From Oscillospiraceae bacterium (GTDB taxonomy: Bacteria > Bacillota > Clostridia > Oscillospirales > Ruminococcaceae), in assembly GCA_009784625.1 (NCBI GenBank), contig WRBI01000024.1, forward strand, positions 1-38,869: a DNA stretch of 38,869 nucleotides, written 5' to 3'. Numbering within the stretch: the first letter of the stretch is position 1; each line of letters begins with the position of its first letter. The position numbers were made by a program, and so were the translations under genes. Below are positions 23,108-30,661 of this stretch, piece by piece. The notes beneath the pieces are model-generated. The model was not told the origin of the DNA. It saw nothing but the letters and a program-made list of their open reading frames with translations, and ran no database searches.

Positions 23108-23597
23108 TGTATCCGCTCCTTTTTCGCATGACAATGCGTTCCAGACGCCGCTTAACGCGGAAGAACAGGTCATTTTCCGGCTCGATCGGCTTAATCAGAA
23201 TGGTTCTGGCACCCCATCGGTTGCCGCCAAGTATGTCGGTGAAGATCTGATCACCCACCACGGCGATCTGCTCTTTTGGCAGGCCCAGCTCGGCCGCTGC
23301 CCGCTTAAACCCGACAAGGCGGGGTTTTCCCGCATTGGCGGTAAAACCCATACCAAGCGCCTGTGCAAACGGCCGCACACGCCCTGGGTGATTATTTGAG
23401 AGGATGATCATTTCAATGTGGTTTTCGCGCATCAGCTCCAGCCACCCTTCAACCTCCGGGGCGGGGTCGGGGTTGTTGTGGGTAGTCAGGGTGTTGTCCA
23501 CATCCAGGATCAGGCCGCGAACCCCCCAGCGGCTTAGCAAATCCGGGGTGACAGCGGCAATTGACTTGAGGTAAATCGTCGGGTATAACAGCGACAA
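23100..23597 (-). CDS. yqeG: YqeG family HAD-IIIA phosphatase
   Basis: A 165-residue HAD-like phosphatase with motif I 'LILDVDNTLTTHN', motif II 'IILSNNHPGRV', the Lys of motif III in 'GKPRLVGFKRA' and motif IV 'VVGDQIFTDILGGNRWG'. The start chosen is TTG 23597, because GGAGG lies 8 nt upstream and the product then begins like other YqeG proteins (LLYPTIYLKS). The ATG at 23612 contains the Shine-Dalgarno sequence within its own codons. It is first in the operon yqeG-nfo-like-peptidase, after the rpsU terminator. Its physiological substrate is not settled. Confidence 0.92.
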   Translation of the reverse strand: MSLLYPTIYLKSIAAVTPDLLSRWGVRGLILDVDNTLTTHNNPDPAPEVEGWLELMRENHIEMIILSNNHPGRVRPFAQALGMGFTANAGKPRLVGFKRAAAELGLPKEQIAVVGDQIFTDILGGNRWGARTILIKPIEPENDLFFRVKRRLERIVMRKRSGYSG

Positions 23598-23614
23598 ATG
23601 GCAATCCTCCATGC

Positions 23615-23645
23615 AAAAAAGCGAACCGATTTGGCCCGCTTTTTT
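23615..23645 (-). terminator. Terminator after rpsU
   Basis: AAAAAAGCG (23615-23623) and CGCTTTTTT (23637-23645) form a stem with a partly paired 13-nt interior. On the minus strand it gives a T6 tail 9 bp after the rpsU stop codon. It lies immediately upstream of yqeG. Confidence 0.75.
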
Positions 23646-23653
23646 CCGCTTGA

Positions 23654-23830
23654 TTATTTGAACTTACGCTTGCGCGCGGCCTCGGACTTCTTCTTGCGCT
23701 TGACAGACGGTTTTTCATAATGCTCTCTTTTGCGAACTTCCTGAAAAACACCGGACTTCGCGCATGATCTTTTAAATCTGCGCAGTGCGCTGTCCAAGGT
23801 TTCGTTGTCCTTGATGCGAACTTCTGACAC
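23654..23830 (-). CDS. rpsU: Small ribosomal subunit protein bS21
   Basis: A 58-residue ribosomal protein with a GTG start at 23830 and GGGAGGG upstream. It reads [20 protein letters not shown], then '[20 protein letters not shown]' and a basic tail '[15 protein letters not shown]', the full bS21 pattern with normal length. It helps the 30S subunit engage mRNA during initiation. It has a consensus promoter at 23892-23920 and its own terminator, so it forms a separate strongly expressed unit after leuS. Confidence 0.96.
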   Translation of the reverse strand: MSEVRIKDNETLDSALRRFKRSCAKSGVFQEVRKREHYEKPSVKRKKKSEAARKRKFK

Positions 23831-23891
23831 TTATATCCCTCCCCACGCTTGACAGCTGGAGTTATTCCCGCTAAACAAGAATATACTAATC

Positions 23892-23920
23892 ATTATATAT
23901 CTTGTGGCCACCGCTGTCAA
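23892..23920 (-). promoter_or_regulatory. Consensus promoter of rpsU
   Basis: On the minus strand a perfect TTGACA (23915-23920), exactly 17 bp, and a perfect TATAAT (23892-23897). It is the best sigma-A promoter in the window. Confidence 0.85.
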
Positions 23921-23943
23921 GTGCGAATAGGCCGTCTTTGCGC

Positions 23944-26349
23944 TTATCTGACAACAAAATTGACCAGCTTACCGGGTACTGCGATTTCTTTAACAATGCC
24001 GCGCTCGCTGAGAATCCCCTTGATCTCGGGGTTTTCTTTGGCCAGGGCAATCATCTGCTCTTTGTCAAGGCCGGCGTCCATATTCATTCTCGCTTTGATT
24101 TTTCCTGAAATTTGCAGAACAATTTCGGCCGTGCTGTCTTTGCATTTTTCAGAGTCAAAGGCCGGCCACTTCTGCTCGGTAACCATCCCGCCAAAGCTGA
24201 GTGTCTCCCAAAGTTCTTCGGTGATGTGCGGCGCGAACGGGTTGAGCAAAAGCAAAAATGTTTTAAACTCACCGCGGGTCAGGCTGCCTTTGTCTGCAAT
24301 CTCGTTGAGCAGGGTCATCAAAGCGGCGATGGCTGTATTGAACTTGAGGGTCTCAATGTCTTCGCCGACTTTTTTAATGGTTTTGTGGATAGAGCTTTCC
24401 AGCTCAGGCGAGTAGGCCTCGCCGGTTTGAGCGCTCTCGCGCAAATTCCAGACCCGGTCAAGGAAACGCTTACAGCCGCGGATCGAGTTGGATGACCACG
24501 GCGCGGTCTTTTCAAAGTCGCCGATGAACATCTCGTACAGGCGCAGAGTGTCCGCCCCGTACTCGTTTACAATGTCGTCCGGGTTGATGACATTCCCGCG
24601 GGATTTGCTCATCTTCACGCCGTCTTCGCCCAGAATCATCCCGTGGCTTGTCCGGCGGGAGTAAGGTTCAGGGGTATGCACAACGCCGATGTCGTAAAGA
24701 AACTTGTGCCAGAAACGGGAGTAGAGCAGATGGAGCGTCGTGTGTTCCATCCCGCCGTTGTACCAGTCAACCGGCATCCAGTATTTGATGGCCTCGGGGG
24801 AGGCGATCGCGTTGTCGTTAAACGGGTCGCAGTAACGCAAAAAGTACCAGCTTGAGCCGGCCCATTGGGGCATTGTGTCGGTCTCGCGCTTGGCCGCCCC
24901 CCCGCATTTGGGGCAGGTGCAGTTGACCCATTCATCCAGGCCGGCCAGGGGCGAGTCGCCCTCCCCGGTCGGGCGATAGCTCTCAACATCAGGCAGTGTG
25001 AGCGGCAAATCTTTTTCATCCAGCGGGACAAATCCGCATTTGTCGCAGATGATAATCGGAATCGGCTCGCCCCAATACCGCTGGCGGGAGAATACCCAGT
25101 CGCGCAGTTTGTAGTTGACTTTCGGCTCGCCCTTGCCCTGTTCTTTCAGCCAGCCGGTGATCTTTGCCTTGGCGTCGTCAACGCTAAGCCCGTTCAGGAA
25201 CCCGGAGTTGACCATCACGCCGGTGTCGCAGTCTTCAAAAGCGGCCGCATCTACATCCCCGCCGCTGACCACTTCAACGATCGGCTGGTCGAATTTTTTG
25301 GCGAACTCCCAGTCCCGCTGGTCGTGGCCGGGAACCGCCATAATCGCGCCGGTGCCGTAGCTGACCAAAACATAGTCGGCCACAAAAACCGGAATCTCGG
25401 CGTTGTTAACCGGGTTGATGCCCATAACGCCTTTGAGCTGCACGCCGGTTTTTTCTTTGGCCACCTCGGTCCGCTCAAAGTCAGACTTTTTGGCCGCCGC
25501 CGCCTGATACACTTTGATCTCGTCCATGTTCTGGATTTTATCCGCCCACTTCTCGATATAGGGATGTTCGGGGGAAATAACCATATAAGTCGCGCCAAAA
25601 AGCGTATCCGGGCGGGTGGTGTAGACCTGCAGCAAATCCCCCGCCGTGCTGTTAAAGTCGACCAGCGCGCCCTGAGAGCGGCCGATCCAGTGTTTTTGGC
25701 TGGCGACCACGCGCTCGGGATAATCGACTTCGTCCAGGTCATCGATCAGCCGCTGGGCGTATTTGGTGATGGCAAGCATCCACTGCACTTTCTCTTTGCG
25801 GACAACTTCGCTGTGGCAGCGCTCACAGCTGCCGCCTACCACTTCTTCGTTGGCCAGCACAACCTTACAGGATGTACACCAGTTGACCGCCATCTTGCTC
25901 TTGTAGGCAAGGCCGTTTTTGAACAGTTGGAGGAATATCCACTGGCTCCACTTGTAGTAAGCGGGGTCGGTGGTGTTGATCTCGCGGCTCCAGTCAAAGC
26001 TCAAACCAAGCGATTTGATCTGCTCGCGAAAACGCTTTACGTTTTGTTCAGTGACAATTTTCGGATGGACGTTGTTTTGAATAGCGTAGTTTTCGGCCGG
26101 CAGGCCGAACGCGTCCCAGCCCATTGGGTAGAGGACGTTAAAGCCCTCCATCCGGCGTTTTCTGGCCACGATATCAAGGGCGGTGTAGGGGCGCGGATGA
26201 CCGGCGTGCAGCCCCTGCCCGGAGGGGTACGGGAACTCAACGAGCGGGTAAAACTTAGGCAGGCTGTAGTCGTTCTTGGCGGCAAACACCTGTTTTTCGT
26301 CCCAGATATCCTGCCATTTCTTTTCGATGGTCGGGTAGTCATATTTCAA
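23944..26349 (-). CDS. leuS: Leucyl-tRNA synthetase
   Basis: An 801-residue class I synthetase that charges tRNA-Leu. The HIGH-equivalent is HAGH at 48-51 (in 'EFPYPSGQGLHAGHPRPYTA') and the KMSKS loop is near 579 ('GVKMSKSRGNVINPDD'). A zinc-binding CxxC set lies in 'CDKCGFVP' and 'CTCPKCGG'. The CP1 editing domain (TTRPDTLFGATYMV, 'SYGTGAIMAVPGHDQRDWEF') is complete. The start is TTG 26349 with AAAGG 10 nt upstream; no better start exists in frame. No T-box leader is visible upstream, where a repeat element sits instead. Confidence 0.97.
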   Translation of the reverse strand: MKYDYPTIEKKWQDIWDEKQVFAAKNDYSLPKFYPLVEFPYPSGQGLHAGHPRPYTALDIVARKRRMEGFNVLYPMGWDAFGLPAENYAIQNNVHPKIVTEQNVKRFREQIKSLGLSFDWSREINTTDPAYYKWSQWIFLQLFKNGLAYKSKMAVNWCTSCKVVLANEEVVGGSCERCHSEVVRKEKVQWMLAITKYAQRLIDDLDEVDYPERVVASQKHWIGRSQGALVDFNSTAGDLLQVYTTRPDTLFGATYMVISPEHPYIEKWADKIQNMDEIKVYQAAAAKKSDFERTEVAKEKTGVQLKGVMGINPVNNAEIPVFVADYVLVSYGTGAIMAVPGHDQRDWEFAKKFDQPIVEVVSGGDVDAAAFEDCDTGVMVNSGFLNGLSVDDAKAKITGWLKEQGKGEPKVNYKLRDWVFSRQRYWGEPIPIIICDKCGFVPLDEKDLPLTLPDVESYRPTGEGDSPLAGLDEWVNCTCPKCGGAAKRETDTMPQWAGSSWYFLRYCDPFNDNAIASPEAIKYWMPVDWYNGGMEHTTLHLLYSRFWHKFLYDIGVVHTPEPYSRRTSHGMILGEDGVKMSKSRGNVINPDDIVNEYGADTLRLYEMFIGDFEKTAPWSSNSIRGCKRFLDRVWNLRESAQTGEAYSPELESSIHKTIKKVGEDIETLKFNTAIAALMTLLNEIADKGSLTRGEFKTFLLLLNPFAPHITEELWETLSFGGMVTEQKWPAFDSEKCKDSTAEIVLQISGKIKARMNMDAGLDKEQMIALAKENPEIKGILSERGIVKEIAVPGKLVNFVVR

Positions 26350-26368
26350 TGTGGTTCAACCTTTCTTC

Positions 26369-26477
26369 AATTAACAATTATCAGTTAACAATGAACAATG
26401 AATGTATCGCTCCGCGATGATTTTGAATAACGTCCGCGCAGCAGACGCCATAATTGTTAATTGTTATTTGTTAATTA
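26369..26477. repeat. Small interspersed element, copy B, with inverted ends
   Basis: The left end (AATTAACAATTATCAGTTAAC) and right end (GTTAATTGTTATTTGTTAATT) are inverted relatives, flanking a core ATCGCTCCGCGATGATT...CCGCGCAGCAGACGCC homologous to copy A at 21086. The right end extends into the 3' end of rsfS and supplies its last codons and stop. It separates rsfS from leuS. Confidence 0.65.
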
Positions 26478-26826
26478 ATCCCTTCAAGTCCAGCTTGGGC
26501 GCGTCTGCCCACAGGCGTTCTAGGCAGTAAAAGTCTCTGGTTTCGTTATAAAACAAGTGGACAACGACGTCCACGTAATCCATCAAAATCCACATGGACG
26601 AGTTTGCCCCTTCGATCCGGCGGGGCCTGAGGCCGTCCTTTGCCATCTGCTCTTCCAGCTCTTCAGCCAGCGACTTGACCAAGGTGATGTTATTGCCCGA
26701 GGCGATGATGAAAAAATCACCGATCGAGGTCAACTCCCGCAGGTCGAGCACAACAATGTCCTCCGCTTTTTTGGCATCCAGCAGCTTGACCGCCTTTTCG
26801 ACGAACGCCATATTGTTTTCGGGCAT
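26464..26826 (-). CDS. rsfS: Ribosomal silencing factor RsfS
   Basis: A 120-residue protein of the Iojap/RsfS family that binds uL14 and blocks subunit joining under starvation. Core motifs are 'KKAEDIVVLDLRELTSIGDFF', 'IIASGNNITLVKSLAEELEE' and 'NSSMWILMDYVDVVVHLF', then 'RDFYCLERLWADAP'. ATG 26826 lies 8 bp after yqeK, whose end supplies the AAGGAAGG site. The last few residues (INK-stop) are encoded inside the repeat element at 26369-26477, so the natural C-terminus may have been altered. Confidence 0.95.
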   Translation of the reverse strand: MPENNMAFVEKAVKLLDAKKAEDIVVLDLRELTSIGDFFIIASGNNITLVKSLAEELEEQMAKDGLRPRRIEGANSSMWILMDYVDVVVHLFYNETRDFYCLERLWADAPKLDLKGLINK

Positions 26827-26834
26827 CTAACACA

Positions 26835-27422
26835 TCATCCTTCCTTTTTACTGTCAACTGTAAATTTAACCGCAAGCTCATTATACGCCCCCAGCGCTTC
26901 TTTGACAAGTGGGCGGCCTTTTCTGCATTGTTTGGTCAGGTTTTTACAGATCGTCAGGTAAACACCTTCGTCCAGTGAGCGCTGCGCGGCGGCCCGTATC
27001 TCCTCTACCCCATTGTAGTCGCGGCTGTCTTCGGCTTTATCGGCTAAGTATATAATTTTCTCAAGCGTGCTCATCTGTGCGCGGGCGGTGGTGTGGCAGC
27101 GTACGGCGTCGAGAATATCCCGGTCGTAAATTTCAAGCTCGGCCTGGATATAGAACGCCGCAGCCGGCCCATGCCAGAGCTGGGGGCTTAACATCCACTC
27201 TTTTGACAGGGTTATGCCGTCCCGCTTGATGTATTCATGCTGCCTTTCTGTAGGCAAACACCGGCAAAGGTCGTGCAAAAGAGCAGCGGTCGCCGCTTTT
27301 TCCGGGTCCTCGTTGTGGAGGATAGCCAATCGGGCGGCCATCTTCTCAGTTTCAAGGCTGTGCGCAAGCCGTGCATCACTCAGCCATTCAGATAGCAGCC
27401 CCAAAATTTCGGTGCGCGTCAT
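26835..27422 (-). CDS. yqeK: YqeK family HD-domain hydrolase (Ap4A hydrolase, symmetrical)
   Basis: A 195-residue HD-domain protein. The first metal His is in 'LAHSLETEKMAARLA', HD in 'TAALLHDLCRCLP', a conserved His in 'LWHGPAAAFY' and 'AVRCHTTARAQMSTLEKIIY', and the final Asp in 'LADKAEDSRDY'. The family hydrolyses diadenosine tetraphosphate to ADP. ATG 27422 is chosen for its spacing from GGAAGAG; GTG codons at 27434 and 27431 are alternatives. It sits between nadD and rsfS, its standard neighbours. The C-terminal tail includes an ACAGTTGACAG motif like that of the interspersed repeat. Confidence 0.93.
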   Translation of the reverse strand: MTRTEILGLLSEWLSDARLAHSLETEKMAARLAILHNEDPEKAATAALLHDLCRCLPTERQHEYIKRDGITLSKEWMLSPQLWHGPAAAFYIQAELEIYDRDILDAVRCHTTARAQMSTLEKIIYLADKAEDSRDYNGVEEIRAAAQRSLDEGVYLTICKNLTKQCRKGRPLVKEALGAYNELAVKFTVDSKKEG

Positions 27423-27444
27423 CCCGGTCACCACTCTTCCGTCA

Positions 27445-28059
27445 TTAAAAATAAAGGCTGTTGTCTACAATATACTGCCAAACGTCGGGGTGTACGAGTT
27501 CTTTCGGGTTGTCACCCGCCGCGATCATCTCCCTCACCTGGGTCGAGCTGAGCGGCTTTGCCTCCTGATCGATGATGATACATCTGGCCCCATGATTTTC
27601 CAGCACCTGTTTGTGGATATCCAACATCGAGAACTCGCCCTTTTCCCGCTGTCCGCCGCAAAGGGTGGCGATCTTAAAGATTTCGGGCGCGAGACGCCAA
27701 TCCTGGACGGTCATGAACATATCCGCGCCCATGATCAGAAATATCTCACAATCCGGGTATTTTTCCCGAATATGCCGCAATGTCTTGAATGTATAGCTCT
27801 GGCCCTGCTGTTTGATCTCAAACTCGGTCACATGAAAAAGGGGCAGGTCGCGGGTAGCCAGCCGGCACATGTTCAGCCGATCCTGCGCGCCGGCCAGATT
27901 CTTTGCTTTTTTATGGGGCGGCAGATAGGCGGGTACAATCACCATCCGGTCAAGCGCGAGCTTTTGCAGGTACTCCTGCGCGAGATAAATGTGCGAATTG
28001 TGGATCGGGTTAAATGTACCGCCGAACACGCCAATCTTTAAGTTCTTTTTGCTTGTCAT
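27445..28059 (-). CDS. nadD: Nicotinate-nucleotide adenylyltransferase
   Basis: A 204-residue NAD-biosynthesis enzyme forming deamido-NAD from nicotinate mononucleotide and ATP. The nucleotidyltransferase motif 'IGVFGGTFNPIHNSHIYLAQ' is at about 8-27, 'PAYLPPHKKAKNL' follows, and 'PLSSTQVREMIAAG' is the ISSTxxR-type motif. In the (H/T)xGH motif the Gly is replaced by Ser (HNSH). ATG 28059 has GGGGGAT. It stands in the conserved order yhbY-nadD-yqeK-rsfS. Confidence 0.95.
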   Translation of the reverse strand: MTSKKNLKIGVFGGTFNPIHNSHIYLAQEYLQKLALDRMVIVPAYLPPHKKAKNLAGAQDRLNMCRLATRDLPLFHVTEFEIKQQGQSYTFKTLRHIREKYPDCEIFLIMGADMFMTVQDWRLAPEIFKIATLCGGQREKGEFSMLDIHKQVLENHGARCIIIDQEAKPLSSTQVREMIAAGDNPKELVHPDVWQYIVDNSLYF

Positions 28060-28076
28060 GACATATCCCCCTTCTG

Positions 28077-28364
28077 CTAAAGTTCAATTCCCTTCTTCTC
28101 GGGGTTGTTTCGATATAGGACAAACCGAGTGCCGATGACTTGCACCACCTGAGCATTTGTCTTTTCGGCCAGCATATCGGCAGCTTCGCGGGCGGTTAGC
28201 TCACAGTTGGGCAGAACCCGCATTTTGATCAGTTCTCTGGCGGTCAGCGCGTCGTCCACTTGTTTGATTAAAGTTTCGCCCACACTGCTTTTGCCGACCT
28301 GTAGGATTGTATCGATCGAATTGGCCAGCCCGCGCAGGGATGCCCGCTGTTTGGATGTCAACAT
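28077..28364 (-). CDS. yhbY: Ribosome assembly RNA-binding protein YhbY
   Basis: A 95-residue CRM-domain protein that associates with pre-50S particles. It opens with 'LTSKQRASLRGLANSIDTIL', followed by 'VGKSSVGETLIKQVDDALTA' and 'RELIKMRVLPN', and ends with 'VVQVIGTRFVLYRNNPEKKG'. ATG 28364 with AAGAGGGAAA is chosen; a longer frame upstream is an out-of-frame shadow of rdgB and lacks family similarity. It lies 19 bp after rdgB and 17 bp before nadD. Confidence 0.95.
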   Translation of the reverse strand: MLTSKQRASLRGLANSIDTILQVGKSSVGETLIKQVDDALTARELIKMRVLPNCELTAREAADMLAEKTNAQVVQVIGTRFVLYRNNPEKKGIEL

Positions 28365-28383
28365 AGTTTCCCTCTTCTTTCTG

Positions 28384-28968
28384 TTATATCTGCTCTTCGA
28401 GCAGCTTCGCGAACGCGCGCAGGGATTTTCCGCGGTGGCTGAGCATGTCTTTATCTTCGGCTGAGCGCTCGGCCATCGTTTTGCCGCCCACCACAAAGAT
28501 GGGGTCATAACCGAACCCGCCCTCACCGGCCGGGGCAATGCCGATGCTGCCCTCGCAGACGCCCTCACTATAGAACACGGTCTCTTCGTCCATTACACAG
28601 CAGATGACGCTGACAAACTTTGCGGTTCTGCGCTCGGGCGGCACATCTTTAAGCTCTTCGAGCAGGGCAGACATCCGCTCCGGGTACGTTGCGTCCTCGC
28701 CGCAATAGTTGGCTGTGTCGACCCCGGGGCGGCCGTCTAGCGCGTCTACACACAGCCCTGAGTCGTCGGCCACACAGGGCAGGCCGCTTTCGCGATGGAA
28801 CGCCTGCGCTTTAATGCGCGCGTTTTCTTTGAAAGTCTCGCCGGTTTCGGGGACCTGAATCTCAATATCCAAGTCGGACGGGGTGACCAGGCTGATGCCC
28901 AGCGGCTCTAAAATCCGGTGAAATTCAATGAGTTTGTCTTGATTGTTGGTTGCCGCTAAAATGCGCAT
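28384..28968 (-). CDS. rdgB: XTP/dITP diphosphatase (RdgB/HAM1 family)
   Basis: A 194-residue enzyme that removes non-canonical purine nucleotides. The N-terminal 'ILAATNNQDKLIEFHRIL' is the T/SxxxxK-E motif. Other motifs are 'ENARIKAQAF', 'PCVADDSGLCVDALDGRPGV', 'GEGGFGYDPIFVV' and the C-terminal 'DMLSHRGKSLRAFAKLL' (SHR motif). The ATG overlaps the ftsY stop as TAATG, giving coupled translation. The family's length is normal. Confidence 0.96.
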   Translation of the reverse strand: MRILAATNNQDKLIEFHRILEPLGISLVTPSDLDIEIQVPETGETFKENARIKAQAFHRESGLPCVADDSGLCVDALDGRPGVDTANYCGEDATYPERMSALLEELKDVPPERRTAKFVSVICCVMDEETVFYSEGVCEGSIGIAPAGEGGFGYDPIFVVGGKTMAERSAEDKDMLSHRGKSLRAFAKLLEEQI

Positions 28969-29900
28969 TACGCTTCTTCCTCCCTGACTTCAACCGGCGC
29001 AAAAAGCGCGGCCGAAAACTGTTCGGGATCAAAGGGCCGCAGGTCTTCGATCCCCTCGCCAACCCCGATGAATTTAACCGGCATGTCCAGCTCTCTGGCA
29101 AGCGAGATGACCACCCCGCCTTTGGCTGTGCCGTCCAGCTTGGTGAGCACAAGGCCGGTGATTCCCGCCGCCTCGCCGAACAGCTTGGCCTGACTGAGTG
29201 CGTTCTGACCGGTGGTCGCGTCCAGCACAAGCAGGGTCTCGACATCTGCGTCCGGCAGTTCCCGGCTGATCACTCTGCGGATTTTGCTGAGTTCTTCCAT
29301 CAAGTGTTTTTTATTCTGGAGCCGGCCGGCCGTGTCGACGATAACCACGTCTTTATTTCTGGCTTTGCCCGCCTGCATCCCGTCAAAAACGACGGCGGCG
29401 GGGTCGCTGCCCTCGGCCTGCTTGATGATCTCAACACCGGCGCGCTCTGCCCAAACGTCCAGCTGCTGGATGGCCGCCGCCCGAAAAGTATCGGCCGCGC
29501 AGAGCATCACGCTTTTGCCCTGCCCTTTCAGCCGCATGGCCAGCTTGCCGATGGTGGTTGTCTTGCCCGCCCCGTTCACCCCGATAACCAATATGACCGA
29601 CGGCGCGGTGTTGAGCGCAAGTTCGCAGTCACTTGTGACCATTTCGGCTACAATGGCAGCTAACATCTCTTTGAGCCGGGCCGGGTCGGTCACGCCTGTC
29701 CGCTTGATTTCTTCGCGCAGCCTGGCCGTGATCGCCGCGGCGGTTGGGCTGCCCACGTCGGCCAGAATCAGACTTTCTTCCAGCTCGTCAATCAAGTCGT
29801 CGTCAATCGCGGTAAACGAGTTGACGATCAAATCCATCTGGCGGCTCAGCCCTTCGCGGGTTTTCTTGAGCCCGTCGCTGATCTTTGAGAAAAATCCCAT
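28968..29900 (-). CDS. ftsY: Signal recognition particle receptor FtsY
   Basis: A 310-residue SRP-type GTPase. The N domain occupies about 1-90 without the long acidic A domain, which is normal for Firmicutes. The G domain shows 'VIGVNGAGKTTTIGKLAMRL' (P-loop), 'AADTFRAAAIQQL', 'VIVDTAGRLQNKKHLMEEL' and 'TKLDGTAKGGVVISLA', then 'FIGVGEGIEDLRPF'. It docks ribosome-SRP complexes at the membrane. ATG 29900 has AGGAGAG. It is usually adjacent to smc; here two small membrane-protein genes lie between them. Confidence 0.97.
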   Translation of the reverse strand: MGFFSKISDGLKKTREGLSRQMDLIVNSFTAIDDDLIDELEESLILADVGSPTAAAITARLREEIKRTGVTDPARLKEMLAAIVAEMVTSDCELALNTAPSVILVIGVNGAGKTTTIGKLAMRLKGQGKSVMLCAADTFRAAAIQQLDVWAERAGVEIIKQAEGSDPAAVVFDGMQAGKARNKDVVIVDTAGRLQNKKHLMEELSKIRRVISRELPDADVETLLVLDATTGQNALSQAKLFGEAAGITGLVLTKLDGTAKGGVVISLARELDMPVKFIGVGEGIEDLRPFDPEQFSAALFAPVEVREEEA

Positions 29901-29914
29901 ATCGCTCTCTCCTG

Positions 29915-30247
29915 TTATCTGTGGTCTACATCTTCTTCCGGCTGATCGACCAGCGCAGTAAACGTCATCTTAACAAAGATTTGTATAGCTAGCTTTAGGG
30001 GAAAATAGGTGATGTAGGCGGTCAGCCCAAAACCCAGCATCCCCGCAATCGGGGTGCCGAACAGCCCGAGCAGTGCTCCGGGCAATCCGCTTGCACTTAC
30101 GCCCCCTACCTGTATGACGCTCTCAGGCACACCCAACGCGAAAAAGAATGAGAGTATACCGAAAAACACGCCCGCGCACAGCCCGCTAACCGCGAACAGC
30201 CTGACATACGAGCCAAACGCCAGCCCGCGAATCTGTATCTCTTTCAT
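29915..30247 (-). CDS. Small membrane protein, paralogue 2 of a tandem pair
   Basis: A 110-residue protein with two or three hydrophobic segments (about 17-40, 55-70 and 72-92) and an acidic tail ending in EEDVDHR. The N-terminus 'IQIRGLAFGSYVRLFAVSGL' aligns with the preceding gene ('VQVRRLTFGSHLKLFFLTGL'), and the tails share 'FTALVDQPEEDV' versus 'FTAFINEQEEDV'. The two are therefore tandem duplicates. ATG 30247 overlaps the upstream stop (TGATG), with GGAGG in the upstream gene. The family and function are unknown to me. Confidence 0.75.
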   Translation of the reverse strand: MKEIQIRGLAFGSYVRLFAVSGLCAGVFFGILSFFFALGVPESVIQVGGVSASGLPGALLGLFGTPIAGMLGFGLTAYITYFPLKLAIQIFVKMTFTALVDQPEEDVDHR

Positions 30248-30651
30248 CAGCGCTCGCCTCCCAGTTCTGACTTTCGCTCATCGGGGCTTTGCGGCTTGGT
30301 TGTTTCCTCTTGTACTACGGTGCTTTGCGGTCCTACATCCTCTTCCTGTTCATTTATAAATGCCGTGAACTCTAATCTTTCAAAAACTCGCATAAATAGC
30401 TTGAACGGAAGAAACATAACGAGCGCGAACCATGCAAGGACGATCCCCCACAAAGGGCTGAACGCAAGCCCAAAAATCCCCGCAGTCATGCCACGGTAAA
30501 CAGTGCTCCCGACATTGAAAAACACGTTGTTGGAAAAAATTGAGATAACAAACATTAACAAACCAAACGCCAGACCAAAACTAAGCCCGGTAAGGAAGAA
30601 CAATTTCAGGTGCGACCCGAACGTTAATCTGCGAACCTGTACCTTTTTCAA
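30247..30651 (-). CDS. Small membrane protein, paralogue 1 of a tandem pair
   Basis: A 134-residue protein with two or three hydrophobic segments (about 18-40, 50-68 and 70-88) and a longer hydrophilic C-terminal tail after 'EEDVG'. It starts with TTG 30651, with AGGAGGGG 4 nt upstream that overlaps the smc stop region. It is a paralogue of the next gene. Its placement between smc and ftsY suggests co-expression with chromosome condensation and membrane targeting functions, but no function can be assigned. Confidence 0.75.
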   Translation of the reverse strand: MKKVQVRRLTFGSHLKLFFLTGLSFGLAFGLLMFVISIFSNNVFFNVGSTVYRGMTAGIFGLAFSPLWGIVLAWFALVMFLPFKLFMRVFERLEFTAFINEQEEDVGPQSTVVQEETTKPQSPDERKSELGGER

Positions 30652-30661
30652 CTCGCCCCTC

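Noticed and set aside
26350-26470. Possible T-box leader before leuS
   Set aside because: No T-box consensus, specifier loop or terminator/antiterminator is visible. The region is taken up by the interspersed element.
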